NCBI GenBank assembly: GCA_018269025.1
Contig: JAFDVN010000053.1
Coordinates: 1-35,923, forward strand
DNA from: Acidobacteriota bacterium
GTDB taxonomy: Bacteria; Acidobacteriota; Holophagae; Holophagales; Holophagaceae
DNA: 35,923 nt
Direction: 5' to 3'
In this document: in pieces, positions 23,283-33,645 of the stretch
How the letters are laid out: each line of letters begins with the position of its first letter
How positions within the stretch are numbered: position 1 is the stretch's first letter
Notes under the pieces: model-generated
Told to the model about the DNA's origin: nothing
What the model saw: only the letters and a program-made list of their open reading frames with translations
Databases searched by the model: none
Translations under genes and position numbers: made by a program

Positions 23283-24029
23283 ATGACGCCCGACCCGCGC
23301 CCCGCGCCCAATTTCCTCATCATCGGCGCCGCCAAGTGCGCCACCACTTCCCTGGCCTCCCTGCTGGAACAGCATCCGGAAGCGGGCATATCCCGGCCCA
23401 AGGAATCCCACTTCTTTTCCATGGATGCCCAGTACCAGGTGGGGTGGGACGCGTACCTGAAGCTCTTCGCCCACTGTGAAGGACGAAAGGCCATTGGCGA
23501 CGCTTCGACTTCCTATTCGCGGATCCGCTATCACCGGCAGGTGATTCCGCGGATCAAGCACCACCTTTCCGCGCCAAAGATCCTCTACATGGTCCGCCAT
23601 CCCCTGGAGCGCATGGAGTCGGCCTTCGCGGAGCATCGCAAGACCCCACGCGGAGCTGGTCTGATGGATCTGAACGACGCCATCCGCCGCCAGCCCATGA
23701 TCGTGGATTCCAGCCGCTACTGGGAGGTCTTCGATGCTTATCGCCAGGCCTTCGGAGAGGAAGTGATCAAGGTGATCTGGTTCGAGGACTATGTGGCCCG
23801 GACCCGCGAAGTGTTCCACGAAGTGTGCGGGTTCCTAGGCATAGGTGACACCTTCGAGCCTGAATGGACTAGGCAGGATCGCAATGAGCGAGACGAGGCC
23901 CATGCGGCTCCAGCGTGGGAGCCTGGACTCCGCCGCCTCGTGCTGGACGCGATCCGGGAAGACAATCTCCGTTTCCTCGATCATTTCGGGAAGGGGCGAG
24001 ATCACTGGGGCGGACTGTACTCGGTGTGA
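23283..24029 (+). CDS. PAPS-dependent sulfotransferase family protein
   Basis: The 248-residue protein has the 5'-phosphosulfate-binding loop GAAKCATTSL (15-24) and the 3'-phosphate motif MVRHPLERMESAF (103-115, with R105 and S113). Both are typical of the sulfotransferase family that moves sulfate from PAPS to an acceptor. YIKVIWFEDY-like sequence (VIKVIWFEDY) and the C-terminal region agree with the family. No membrane segment or signal peptide is visible. It starts 12 bp after the kinase-like gene and may be cotranscribed. The acceptor (lipid, glycan or small molecule) cannot be deduced, and no PAPS synthesis genes are nearby. Confidence 0.85.
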   Translation: MTPDPRPAPNFLIIGAAKCATTSLASLLEQHPEAGISRPKESHFFSMDAQYQVGWDAYLKLFAHCEGRKAIGDASTSYSRIRYHRQVIPRIKHHLSAPKILYMVRHPLERMESAFAEHRKTPRGAGLMDLNDAIRRQPMIVDSSRYWEVFDAYRQAFGEEVIKVIWFEDYVARTREVFHEVCGFLGIGDTFEPEWTRQDRNERDEAHAAPAWEPGLRRLVLDAIREDNLRFLDHFGKGRDHWGGLYSV

Positions 24030-24040
24030 CTTGAAAGAAA

Positions 24041-24086
24041 ACCACTACGCGGAGTTCGCGGAGGGGCGGAGGGCAGCGGAGGAAGG
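24041..24086. repeat. CGGAG-type intergenic repeat fragment
   Basis: The sequence shares ACTACGCGGAG and GCGGAGGGCAGC with the repeats at 4388-4430 and 4639-4681, but here it lacks the inverted second half. It lies between the sulfotransferase and cupin genes. It is probably a decayed or half copy of a dispersed element. Nothing else was recognised in the rest of 24030-24180. Confidence 0.6.
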
Positions 24087-24180
24087 CAATCCCTTCGCGC
24101 ATTTCCGATCGTTCCCCCACGCCTTGAGCGACATCAAGGTCCGAAGCCCGTTGCCGAATAAACTCTGATGTGGAGGTTCT

Positions 24181-24510
24181 ATGCCCAAGCCCGTGGATGT
24201 GGACGCGATGGAATGGAAGCCCCTCGCCTATCCGGGCATTCGGGCGAAGGTGCTCCATAGCGACCCGGAGACCGGCGACCGGGCCGCCCTCATCGAGTTG
24301 GACGAAGGTGCCCACTATCCCCTCCACGACCACCCCGGCGGCGAGCACGCCTACATCCTCGAAGGCGAGATGAAGTCTGGCGGCGAAATCCTCCGCGCCG
24401 GACAGTACATCCACACTCCACCCGGCGCCCCCCATGCCGTGATCGCCCGAACCCGCTGCCGCTTTTTCGTTGTCACGCCCAAGGGGGTGGTGCTGGTGGA
24501 AAAGGCCTGA
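24181..24510 (+). CDS. Cupin-domain protein
   Basis: This 109-residue single-domain cupin resembles the ChrR-type cupin group. The metal site is H49, H51, E55 (LHDHPGGEHAYILEGE) and H85 (GAPHAV), the usual 3-His/1-Glu pattern. It may be a metal-dependent enzyme or a sensor. No sigma factor is next to it, so a ChrR-like anti-sigma role is not supported by context. GGAGG lies a few bases before the ATG. The gene ends at a strong hairpin shared with convergent icd. Confidence 0.75.
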   Translation: MPKPVDVDAMEWKPLAYPGIRAKVLHSDPETGDRAALIELDEGAHYPLHDHPGGEHAYILEGEMKSGGEILRAGQYIHTPPGAPHAVIARTRCRFFVVTPKGVVLVEKA

Positions 24511-24515
24511 ATGAC

Positions 24516-24543
24516 GAAGAGGCCCGCGGATGCGGGCCTCTTC
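24516..24543. terminator. Bidirectional hairpin between cupin gene and icd
   Basis: A perfect 12-bp stem (GAAGAGGCCCGC at 24516-24527 with 24532-24543) closes a GGAT tetraloop. It sits 6 bp after the cupin stop and 18 bp from the icd stop on the opposite strand, as expected of a shared terminator. A U tract is lacking on both strands. Confidence 0.75.
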
Positions 24544-24560
24544 GAGAGTGCATTGCGCGC

Positions 24561-25808
<1,248 letters not shown>

Positions 25809-25859
25809 GTGAGGCTCCTCAAAGCAAACGCTTCAGGTTCCCACGGGGAGGCCCGGCCT

Positions 25860-26939
<1,080 letters not shown>

Positions 26940-26943
<4 letters not shown>

Positions 26944-27731
26944 GGCAGCTTCACCGTGCGCTGCTCCAGCGCGTCAAGGAAGGCATCGGGAATCGTGTAG
27001 GGCGTGTCCTTCGGCGGCAGCAGCGGCTTGCCCGCCTTGCCCAGGGCCTCGCAGGCCTGGAGCACGGTATCCCGGAGTTTGAGCCCGGTGTCCTGGGGCT
27101 GACGGCCCGCGAGGGCGCGCATGGTGTCGCCGCTCTTGGCGAGGTAATCGGAAGTCGCGACCCGGTAGAGGGTCGTGGGGAGGATCGGCGAGCCATCTGC
27201 GAAGGTGACGGTGCAGACCGGGGCTTCGGGCGTGCCGGAAAGGACCGCTTTCAGATTGGAGACGGGCTCTCCAGAGCGGCGTTCGATCCCCTGCTTCACG
27301 GCGCGGATGAGGTCCGCCCCGCTCATCTCCACAACGACGAGGGCATTCTCGAAGGGCATCACCTCGTAGACATCGCCGACCGTTACCGGCCCCCGGCGCA
27401 GGTTGGCCCGGAGGCCGCCGCTGTTGGTGAGGGCGGCATCCACCTTCTGGCCCGTGGCCTTCGCCGCCGCGTCCCGCATGAGATCCGCCATCCAATCGCC
27501 GAGATCGTTCGGCTCGCCCCGGCGGCCCCGGAAGAGGCCCTTCGGCGCTTGGCACAGCACGCGACCATACTTCGCATCGAGCTGGGCGCGGTAGGGTGCC
27601 AGGATTTTCTCGACACCGGGATCCGGCGGAAGGGAAGCGTCCACCGGATAGACCTTGAAGCCGTCGTAATGGGCCTGTTGGGCGCCTAAGGGCAGGCCCA
27701 GGGCCAGGAGTAGCGTGGCGACCCTATTCAC
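26940..27731 (-). CDS. 5'-nucleotidase C-terminal-domain protein: substrate-binding half of a split nucleotidase
   Basis: The 263-residue protein starts with a hydrophobic Sec-type signal (MNRVATLLLALGLPLGAQ) when begun at the GTG at 27731. It then matches the 5_nucleotid_C domain: DLGDWMADLMRDAA, TNSGGLRANLRRG, VTVGDVYEVMPFENALVVVEM and the later SDYLAKSGDTM. In UshA this domain binds the nucleotide and follows the metallophosphoesterase domain in one chain; here it is a separate gene placed first. The GTG overlaps the upstream stop codon by 8 bp, and the stop overlaps the next ATG by 4 bp, implying coupled synthesis. Confidence 0.85.
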
Positions 27732-28668
27732 CGGCGGAAGCTCCGGCAGTGGAAGCCGCCTCAAGCTCGGCAATGGCCTTGCGCACCGCCTGATCGTGCC
27801 GCCAGAACAGCGCCGTCACCCTCAGCAGCCAGGCAATGGTCCAGGCGCCGATGAGGGTGGCGACCGCCTCCAGAAGGACGAAGAGCCATACGCGCCCAAC
27901 ACTGCCGCCGCCCATGCGCCAGGCGAGCTCGATCACGGCGGCGTGGAGCGCGAGGCGCAGGAGGGAGAGCCCCACCGCGAGGGTGAACCATTGAACCGGA
28001 TTGCCCCACATCCGAAGGAATCCGAGCTTCGCGTGGCCGAACCAGGTAAGGCCCTTCCGCTCCAGCCGGTTCAAGCGCATCAGCCACCACTGGATCATGA
28101 TCGTTGACACCGTCGCGAGGGCGAGGATGGGGCGACCAAAGAAGGCGAGCCAGGAGAGGGCAGGAACCCCGAGGCCCCCCAGGTAGCCCAGGAACACCGA
28201 GGCGATCACGAAGGCGATCACGAAGGGGATGCCCAGCACGAGCGTGTCCAGCGCGCCCCCGATCCAGGGGCCCACCCGATGACGGAGCCCCGCCGCGGCG
28301 GCTTGGTGCTTCCAGGAGGCCCAAAGCACCAACACGAAGCCGACGATCAGGAAGGTCGAAGCCCCAAACCCGAGCACGCCGTGGATCTCACCACGGTCAA
28401 AGAGTTCCACCAGATCCTTGGCGTTGAGTTGCTCGCCCCAGTGGGCGGGCATGGCGGACCAGCCATTCCCCACCTGGGTGTGGCCCATGAGGTAGGAAGC
28501 CCAGAGAAAGGCCGGGATCACCGCGAGGATGAGCCATCCCGCCATGAGCCAGAGGCCGCTGCTGTTGAAGCCGCCTCGGGAGGCTTCCTTGAGGAAACCC
28601 CACGGACCTTTCGGGCCGAGGCCGGGCTCGTCATGGATGGAAACGGGAACGCGGGCGGAATCGCTCAT
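27724..28668 (-). CDS. Integral membrane protein of unknown function
   Basis: The 314-residue protein has about six hydrophobic segments: LWLMAGWLILAVIPAFLW, GASTFLIVGFVLVLWASW, TLVLGIPFVIAFVIASVFL, ILALATVSTIMIQWW, WFTLAVGLSLLRLALHAAV and VLLEAVATLIGAWTIAWLL. The N-terminal 30 residues are soluble and the C-terminal tail is Ala/Glu-rich. I do not recognise a named family. It is the first gene of the split-nucleotidase cluster and overlaps it by 8 bp, so a role alongside that enzyme in the membrane is possible but unproven. GGAAGG lies six bases before the ATG. It is divergent from the pirin gene. Confidence 0.75.
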   Translation of the reverse strand: MSDSARVPVSIHDEPGLGPKGPWGFLKEASRGGFNSSGLWLMAGWLILAVIPAFLWASYLMGHTQVGNGWSAMPAHWGEQLNAKDLVELFDRGEIHGVLGFGASTFLIVGFVLVLWASWKHQAAAAGLRHRVGPWIGGALDTLVLGIPFVIAFVIASVFLGYLGGLGVPALSWLAFFGRPILALATVSTIMIQWWLMRLNRLERKGLTWFGHAKLGFLRMWGNPVQWFTLAVGLSLLRLALHAAVIELAWRMGGGSVGRVWLFVLLEAVATLIGAWTIAWLLRVTALFWRHDQAVRKAIAELEAASTAGASAGE

Positions 28669-28734
28669 GGGGGACCTTCCCTCCATGTAAGCACAGGGCG
28701 CTGCTACAGTGCCCCTGGAGTTCGCGGAGGGGCC

Positions 28735-29619
28735 ATGACCATCCTCGCCATACCCGGACGGAAGGCGGACCTGGGGGAAGGCACGGCCGTTCGCCGCCTC
28801 CTCCCGACCCGGGGAAAAAGGCTGGTGGGGCCTTGGTGCTTCCTGGATCATTACGGCCCCAATGAAGTCGAGGGGCGGGGCATGGCGCTGGGTCAGCATC
28901 CCCACATCGGGCTGCAGACCGTGTCGTGGCTGCTGGAAGGTGACATCCTCCACCGTGACAGCTTGGGTTCCGAACAGATCATTCGTCCCGGTCAGTTGAA
29001 CCTGATGACCTCCGGCCGGGGCATCGCTCATTCGGAGGAATCGCCTTCGTCCCACGGTCCGCGCCTTCATGGCGTGCAGCTTTGGGTGGCGCTTCCCGAA
29101 GCCGCGCGAAACGAGGACCCGACCTTTGAGCACTTCGGCCACATGCCTGAGACCGGATTCGGGGGCCTGAAGGCTACCGTGTTCATGGGTGAATTGGGGG
29201 AAGCGGCGTCCCCCGCCTGGACGCGATCGCCCATGCTGGGCGCGGAGTTCTCCGCACTTCGGGATGGCCGGGAAGACATTCCCCTGCGCCCGGGCTTCGA
29301 GCACGCGGTGGCTCTGCTTTCCGGGCGCGCCGCCATCGGCGACCAGCCCCTGGAGATCGGCATTACCTACCTGGTTCCCTTAGGAGAGGAGGTCTTATCC
29401 CTGGCGATGGAGCAGGGCGCCCGGGTCCTGCTTCTCGGTGGAGAGCCCTTTCCGGAACCGATCCTGATGTGGTGGAACTTCGTCTGCCGGACGCCGGAAG
29501 AGATGATGGCCGCCCGTACCGATTGGGCGGCAGGACGACGCTTCGGTTCCGTGGAGGGGACGCTGCCCTCGGTTCCCGCGCCCATCCTCGATCCATCCAC
29601 CTTGAGATTGAGAGGTTGA
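28735..29619 (+). CDS. Pirin family protein
   Basis: The 294-residue bicupin matches pirin. The N-terminal domain has GPWCFLDHYGPNEV, HPHIGLQTVSWLLEGDILHRDSLG and GRGIAHSEES, supplying the three His and one Glu that bind Fe. The C-terminal domain is the Pirin_C type (FEHAVALLSG...LLLGGEPFPEPILMWWNFV). Pirins may act as quercetinases or redox-sensing cofactors; the role here is unknown. GGAGG lies four bases before the ATG. The gene ends just before the trp promoter and is probably a separate transcript. Confidence 0.9.
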   Translation: MTILAIPGRKADLGEGTAVRRLLPTRGKRLVGPWCFLDHYGPNEVEGRGMALGQHPHIGLQTVSWLLEGDILHRDSLGSEQIIRPGQLNLMTSGRGIAHSEESPSSHGPRLHGVQLWVALPEAARNEDPTFEHFGHMPETGFGGLKATVFMGELGEAASPAWTRSPMLGAEFSALRDGREDIPLRPGFEHAVALLSGRAAIGDQPLEIGITYLVPLGEEVLSLAMEQGARVLLLGGEPFPEPILMWWNFVCRTPEEMMAARTDWAAGRRFGSVEGTLPSVPAPILDPSTLRLRG

Positions 29620-29625
29620 AAAGGG

Positions 29626-29656
29626 TTGACAGGAAGAGGTGCTCCCGAGTCAGACT
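29626..29656 (+). promoter_or_regulatory. Candidate trp operon promoter
   Basis: TTGACA at 29626-29631 is a perfect -35 element, placed right after the pirin gene and upstream of the leader peptide. The -10 element is unclear: CAGACT at 29651-29656 is a weak option with a long 19-bp spacer, and the 17-bp position is worse. No trp operator palindrome is evident, so the attenuator may be the main control. Confidence 0.4.
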
Positions 29657-29663
29657 GGAACCC

Positions 29664-29753
29664 ATGAAGTCCTTCCGTCCCTATTCCTGCTGCGAAGCCC
29701 CCATGGGCTTCTGGTGGTGGTCTACGGGCTCGGAGGGCATTCCCGGCGTCTAG
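29664..29753 (+). CDS. trpL: trp operon leader peptide
   Basis: The 29-codon reading frame has three consecutive Trp codons (29712-29720) in GFWWWSTG. This is the hallmark of a trp attenuator, where the ribosome pauses when charged tRNA-Trp is scarce. The stop codon at 29751-29753 lies 26 bases before the terminator stem. A weak GGAA lies upstream of the ATG. The peptide itself should have no function beyond regulation. Confidence 0.9.
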   Translation: MKSFRPYSCCEAPMGFWWWSTGSEGIPGV

Positions 29754-29785
29754 ACACCGTCATCGCCGAACACCTTCCGGGCCCG
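29725..29785 (+). promoter_or_regulatory. trp attenuator: antiterminator pairing
   Basis: CGGGCTCGGAGGG (29725-29737) can pair with CCTTCCGGGCCCG (29773-29785) over 13 bp, two of them G-U. The 3' partner takes in the first six bases of the terminator stem (29780-29785), so the two structures exclude each other. The 5' partner begins four bases after the last Trp codon. A ribosome stalled on the Trp codons would leave it free, favouring read-through into trpE. A small hairpin (29694-29700 with 29705-29711) lies before the Trp codons. Confidence 0.75.
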
Positions 29786-29812
29786 GTCACTGTGACCGGG
29801 CCTTTTTCTTTC
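29780..29812 (+). terminator. trp attenuator: intrinsic terminator
   Basis: An 11-bp GC-rich stem (29780-29790 with 29792-29802; the innermost pairs open to form the loop) is followed by TTTTTCTTTC. This is a strong intrinsic terminator 12 bp before the trpE start codon. It should stop transcription when tryptophan is plentiful. Confidence 0.92.
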
Positions 29813-29823
29813 TGGATCCGACC

Positions 29824-31218
29824 ATGCTGCTTCGTTTTCGCCTTCCCGCCGATCTGCTCACGCCGCTCTCGGCCTATCTCGCCCTTCAGACCCACGGGGC
29901 AAGCCTTCTTCTGGAATCCGCCGACCGGGGAGAGCGTGTAGGGCGCCACAGCTTCGTGCTGCTCGAGGGCGAGGGCGAGGTGCGCCTTGAAGGGCAGGGC
30001 ACCGGATGGGTCGAGGCCATCCGCGCTCTCGCGGGACGAAGAGAAACGACGGGTGAACTCGCCTCGGATTCCGAGCTTGGTGAAGGCCGCGAACCCATGC
30101 CGCTCGGAATCGGATGCGCGGGCTACCTGGGCTTCGAGGCCCTGGGCGCATCCGAACCGACCTTGCCCCTTCCCGTCTCGGACCATCTCGGCCTTCCCAC
30201 GGCCTGGGTCCGCCGCTTCGATGCCGCGCTCGTGTTCGATCACCTTCACCAGGTGGCCGAGCTTCAAGTTCGGAGCGCGACGCGCCCGGAGGCCGCCTCC
30301 CGGATCCGCGTGCTCAGGAAGGCCTTGAAAACGCTGCCCCGAGCCGGTGAAGAACCCGGCGCTCCGGAGATCGAACCAACCTTGACTCAGGAAGCCTACG
30401 AGGCCTATGTGCGCCGCGCGCAGGCTCTCATCCACGAGGGGGATGTCTATCAACTCGTGCCCAGTCAGCGGGTTCGCGTCCGCCGTCCGCCTTCGCCCCT
30501 CACCGCCTACCGACGCATGCGCCGCCTGAATCCAAGCCCTTACGCCTTTCTCCTGGAATGGGATGGATTCGCGCTCGCGGGAGCCTCCCCCGAAATGCTC
30601 GTCAAGGTCGCGGATGGCGAGGCCGAAACCCTGCCCATCGCGGGAACCGTTCCCCGGGGCGCGGATGAGGCGGAGGACGCCGCGCGCTTCGAGGCGCTCA
30701 AGGCGGATGCCAAGGAACTCGCGGAACACCAGATGCTCGTGGATCTGGCCCGCAACGATCTGGGGCGCATCTCGATTCCAGGAGGGGTTCGGGTGGAACG
30801 CCCCCTCGCCCTTCAGCGCACCAGCCATGTGCTGCACCTCACGACGACCGTGAAGGGCCGATTGAAGGAAGGCCTCGACGCGTTGGATGTGCTCTCGGCT
30901 TGCTTTCCGGCGGGGACCGTCAGCGGCGCGCCCAAGATTCGCGCGGCCCAGCGCATCGCGGAGCTGGAAGGGGAGCGCCGCGGCCCCTATGGCGGTGCTC
31001 TCCTTCGACTCTCCGCGGATGGCGCGCTGGACACGGCGCTCATCCTTCGGACCGCGGTTTACGCAGGGGGTTGCGCTTACCTGCAGGCCGGGGCGGGGAT
31101 CGTCCGCGCGTCGGATCCCACCAAGGAATACCTGGAGACGCTTCATAAGATGGCCGCGCCCGCGGCAGCTCTGGGCGTGGACCTGAGCTCGATGGTGCAA
31201 ACGGAGGTGGTCTCGTGA
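29824..31218 (+). CDS. trpE: Anthranilate synthase component I
   Basis: The 464-residue protein converts chorismate to anthranilate with ammonia from TrpG. ASLLLESAD near residue 26 is the LLES-type tryptophan feedback site. The chorismate-binding domain contains DVYQLVPSQR, PSPYAFLLEW, GASPEMLVKV, LPIAGTVPRGADEAED, LVDLARNDLGRI, HLTTTVKGRL and FPAGTVSGAPKIRA. It is the first structural gene after the attenuator and overlaps trpG by GTGA. Both the feedback site and the attenuator indicate control by tryptophan. It is somewhat shorter than E. coli TrpE (520 residues). Confidence 0.95.
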   Translation: MLLRFRLPADLLTPLSAYLALQTHGASLLLESADRGERVGRHSFVLLEGEGEVRLEGQGTGWVEAIRALAGRRETTGELASDSELGEGREPMPLGIGCAGYLGFEALGASEPTLPLPVSDHLGLPTAWVRRFDAALVFDHLHQVAELQVRSATRPEAASRIRVLRKALKTLPRAGEEPGAPEIEPTLTQEAYEAYVRRAQALIHEGDVYQLVPSQRVRVRRPPSPLTAYRRMRRLNPSPYAFLLEWDGFALAGASPEMLVKVADGEAETLPIAGTVPRGADEAEDAARFEALKADAKELAEHQMLVDLARNDLGRISIPGGVRVERPLALQRTSHVLHLTTTVKGRLKEGLDALDVLSACFPAGTVSGAPKIRAAQRIAELEGERRGPYGGALLRLSADGALDTALILRTAVYAGGCAYLQAGAGIVRASDPTKEYLETLHKMAAPAAALGVDLSSMVQTEVVS

Positions 31219-31790
31219 TCCTGCTGGTGGATGCCCTCGACAGCTTCACCTACAACCTCGTCCAGGCCATCGAAAGCCTCGGAGCTCCCGTAAAGGTAGT
31301 GCGCCACGACGCCATCTCGCTGGCGGAAGCCGAAGGGTTAAGGCCGGAGGCGATCATCCTCTCGCCGGGGCCCGGTCACCCTTCGGATAGCCCCGGCCAC
31401 ATGGCCATCGCAGGCTCGACGATGGCGATCCCGGTGCTGGGGGTTTGCCTCGGCCATCAGGCCTTGGTGGCTGCCACGGGTGGGAAGGTCATCCATGCGC
31501 GGGAGCCTCTGCACGGAGAGGCCACGGCGCTCCAACACGAGGGCGAGGGGCTCTTCGAAGGCCTGCCCCAAGGCTTTCCCGTAGGCCGTTACCACAGCCT
31601 CATCGCGGCTTCCGAAGGACTTCCGGACTGCTGGCGCGTCACGGCCCGAAGCCGTGGGGGCGAAATCATGGGCCTCGCCCATCGCACGCTCCCACGGTGG
31701 GGCGTGCAGTTCCACCCCGAAAGCATCCTCACCCCCGATGGACCTTCCCTCCTCGCCAACTTCCTCCGACTCGCAGGTGTATCCCGATGA
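31215..31790 (+). CDS. trpG: Anthranilate synthase component II, glutamine amidotransferase
   Basis: The 191-residue class I glutamine amidotransferase supplies ammonia to TrpE. C78 in GVCLGHQ is the nucleophile, and the triad is completed by His and Glu in VQFHPESILT. LSPGPGHPSDSPG forms the oxyanion region, and HGEATALQH is the usual TrpG signature. The GTG start overlaps the trpE stop (GTGA), which implies coupled synthesis of the two subunits. It is not fused to trpD or trpE. Confidence 0.95.
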   Translation: MILLVDALDSFTYNLVQAIESLGAPVKVVRHDAISLAEAEGLRPEAIILSPGPGHPSDSPGHMAIAGSTMAIPVLGVCLGHQALVAATGGKVIHAREPLHGEATALQHEGEGLFEGLPQGFPVGRYHSLIAASEGLPDCWRVTARSRGGEIMGLAHRTLPRWGVQFHPESILTPDGPSLLANFLRLAGVSR

Positions 31791-32815
31791 CGCTGCTCAC
31801 CACCCACAACCCCATCCGCCCCTTGCCGGAGCAAACGGCCAAGGAATTGATGCGGATGTTCATTGACCAGGACACGGACGCGCTGCTGGTGGGCGCCTGC
31901 CTCGCGCTCCTCGCCCAACGCGCTCCAGAAGCTCAAGAACTCCACGCTTTCGCGGAAGCCCTCCTGGAAGTGGCCGTCCCCTTCGCCAAACCGACGCTTC
32001 CCGTGTTGGACACCTGTGGCACGGGCGGTGATGGCGCGGGAACGGCGAACCTCAGCACCCTGGCGGCCCTGTTCCTCGCCAGCCTAGGCGTGCCCATCGT
32101 CAAGCACGGGAACCGGGCGGCCACTTCCGTCTGTGGAAGCGCCGATCTGCTCGAAGGTCTGGGCTACGATCTGACCCGTGGACCTGAGCAGCTTCACGCG
32201 GATCTCGCCACCAAGGGGTTTGCCTTCCTCTTCGCACCCGCCTATCACCCGTTGCTGGGTCGGTTGAAGGAGATCCGCAGTCGCCTCGGCATCCCGACGG
32301 TGTTCAACTTGCTGGGTCCCTTGCTCAACCCGGCGCGCCCGGAGTTTCAGGTCCTCGGCGTGGCGCGGGAGGATCTGGTTTTGCCCATGGCCGCCGCGCT
32401 CGCGGGACAGGGCGTTCGCCGCGCCTTCGTCATCCATGGCAAGGACGCGGAAGGACGAGGAATGGACGAAGCCTCCATCGAAGGCCCGACTTCCGTCGTG
32501 GAGGTCCGTGATGGCTCCGTGTTCACCAAGCAGGTGCTCGTGCCCCGGGAATTGGGCATCCCCGTTCCCGCGCGGGGCGCGCTCGCGGTCACCGACCGGT
32601 CGGAAGCCTTGGCGGTCGCGAAGGCACTGACCCTGGGCGATTCCCACCCAGGTTTCCGGCCTGCCGTCGCGGATGCCGTGGCCCTGCAAGCGGGCCTGGG
32701 GCTTGTGCTCCATCGCGGACTGTCCCTGGATGGATTGGGCTCCGCCTATTTGGAAGGTCGCCAAGCACTCACCGTCGGCTTTCGTCTTCCCCTGCCTGAA
32801 GCGGTGAACGCATGA
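31787..32815 (+). CDS. trpD: Anthranilate phosphoribosyltransferase
   Basis: The 342-residue enzyme joins anthranilate to PRPP. The PRPP loop is DTCGTGGDGAGTANLST, followed by VKHGNRAATSVCGSADLLEGLG and FNLLGPLLNPARP, all signature segments. The ATG at 31787 overlaps the trpG stop by 4 bp (ATGA). The reading frame is open further upstream, but that part lies within trpG in another frame and lacks family sequence. Confidence 0.95.
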   Translation: MTLLTTHNPIRPLPEQTAKELMRMFIDQDTDALLVGACLALLAQRAPEAQELHAFAEALLEVAVPFAKPTLPVLDTCGTGGDGAGTANLSTLAALFLASLGVPIVKHGNRAATSVCGSADLLEGLGYDLTRGPEQLHADLATKGFAFLFAPAYHPLLGRLKEIRSRLGIPTVFNLLGPLLNPARPEFQVLGVAREDLVLPMAAALAGQGVRRAFVIHGKDAEGRGMDEASIEGPTSVVEVRDGSVFTKQVLVPRELGIPVPARGALAVTDRSEALAVAKALTLGDSHPGFRPAVADAVALQAGLGLVLHRGLSLDGLGSAYLEGRQALTVGFRLPLPEAVNA

Positions 32816-33645
32816 GTCCCTTGCCGATTCCCTCCACCCTGGTCCGGGACGCTCGAATCGCTCCAGGTTCCCACCTGGCCACGGTGCTGAGCTCGGAACT
32901 TCGCCGTCTCGATTCCCTTCAGATCGCCGGTTCCGCTCCAGCCCGGCCAGCCTCGACTCGCTTCGAACAGGCGCTACGCCACGCGCGGGCCACGCTGGGC
33001 GGCGCGATCATCGCCGAATACAAGCAAGGGTCACCGTCACTCGGTCCTTTCGCGAAGGGCACGCCCCTTGAAGCACAGCTTGAAGCGTACCGGGTTGGCG
33101 GTGCGGCCTGTGTTTCCATCCTCACCGAGCCTGCCTATTTCCTGGGTTCCTCGGAGGATGTCACCGCGGCGGGAGCCTTTGGGCTGCCTCGGCTCTACAA
33201 GGGATTTGTCATCTCGGAATCCCAGATGGACGAAGCCGCGGCCTGCGGCGCGGAAGCGGTGCTGCTCATCGCCCGTGTCCTGCGCAAGCACACGGCGGCC
33301 TTCGCGGACGCGGCCCGGGCGCGGGGCCTTGAGCCGCTCATCGAGCTGCACGATCTGACCGAAGTTCCGTACGCCCAGGATTCGGCGGCGGCCCTGGTGG
33401 GCATCAACGCCCGGGATCTGGCGACCTTCACCCTGGGCGCGCCGGACGCGGGTCCGCTCCGGGAAGCCTTCCCGGGCGCGGTGCTGATTCGGGAATCGGG
33501 GCTCGTGTCGCCGGGAGACGCCATCGCCGCCTTTCGCGCGGGATTCGATGCCGTGCTCATGGGCGAGGCGCTCATGCGAAGCGTGGATCCCGCCGCCTTC
33601 CTTCGTCGCATTTTCGAAGGTCTGAACCAGGAGGTGGCCTCATGA
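32812..33645 (+). CDS. trpC: Indole-3-glycerol-phosphate synthase
   Basis: The 277-residue TIM-barrel enzyme closes the indole ring. The motifs present are IIAEYKQGSPS (K71), CVSILTEPAYFLGSSED, VLLIARVL, LIELHD, VGINARDL and RESGLVSPGD. The catalytic acid lysine is K130, but the usual Lys-Asp-Phe is Lys-Gly-Phe here (G131). This is a mild departure from the family. It overlaps trpD and trpF by ATGA and is not fused to trpF. Confidence 0.93.
   Translation: MSPLPIPSTLVRDARIAPGSHLATVLSSELRRLDSLQIAGSAPARPASTRFEQALRHARATLGGAIIAEYKQGSPSLGPFAKGTPLEAQLEAYRVGGAACVSILTEPAYFLGSSEDVTAAGAFGLPRLYKGFVISESQMDEAAACGAEAVLLIARVLRKHTAAFADAARARGLEPLIELHDLTEVPYAQDSAAALVGINARDLATFTLGAPDAGPLREAFPGAVLIRESGLVSPGDAIAAFRAGFDAVLMGEALMRSVDPAAFLRRIFEGLNQEVAS

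Noticed and set aside
21840-23819. Long open frame on the minus strand (about 659 codons)
   Set aside because: It lies opposite the kinase-like and sulfotransferase genes and has no recognisable domain; it reflects high GC content.
23271-23900. Hidden ATPase domain continuing the kinase-like protein through a frameshift
   Set aside because: The downstream sequence is a complete sulfotransferase gene with its own start 12 bp after the stop; no N or G box was seen in other frames.
31445-31786. Upstream extension of the trpD frame
   Set aside because: It lies inside trpG in another frame and lacks family sequence; the ATGA overlap at 31787 is the natural start.
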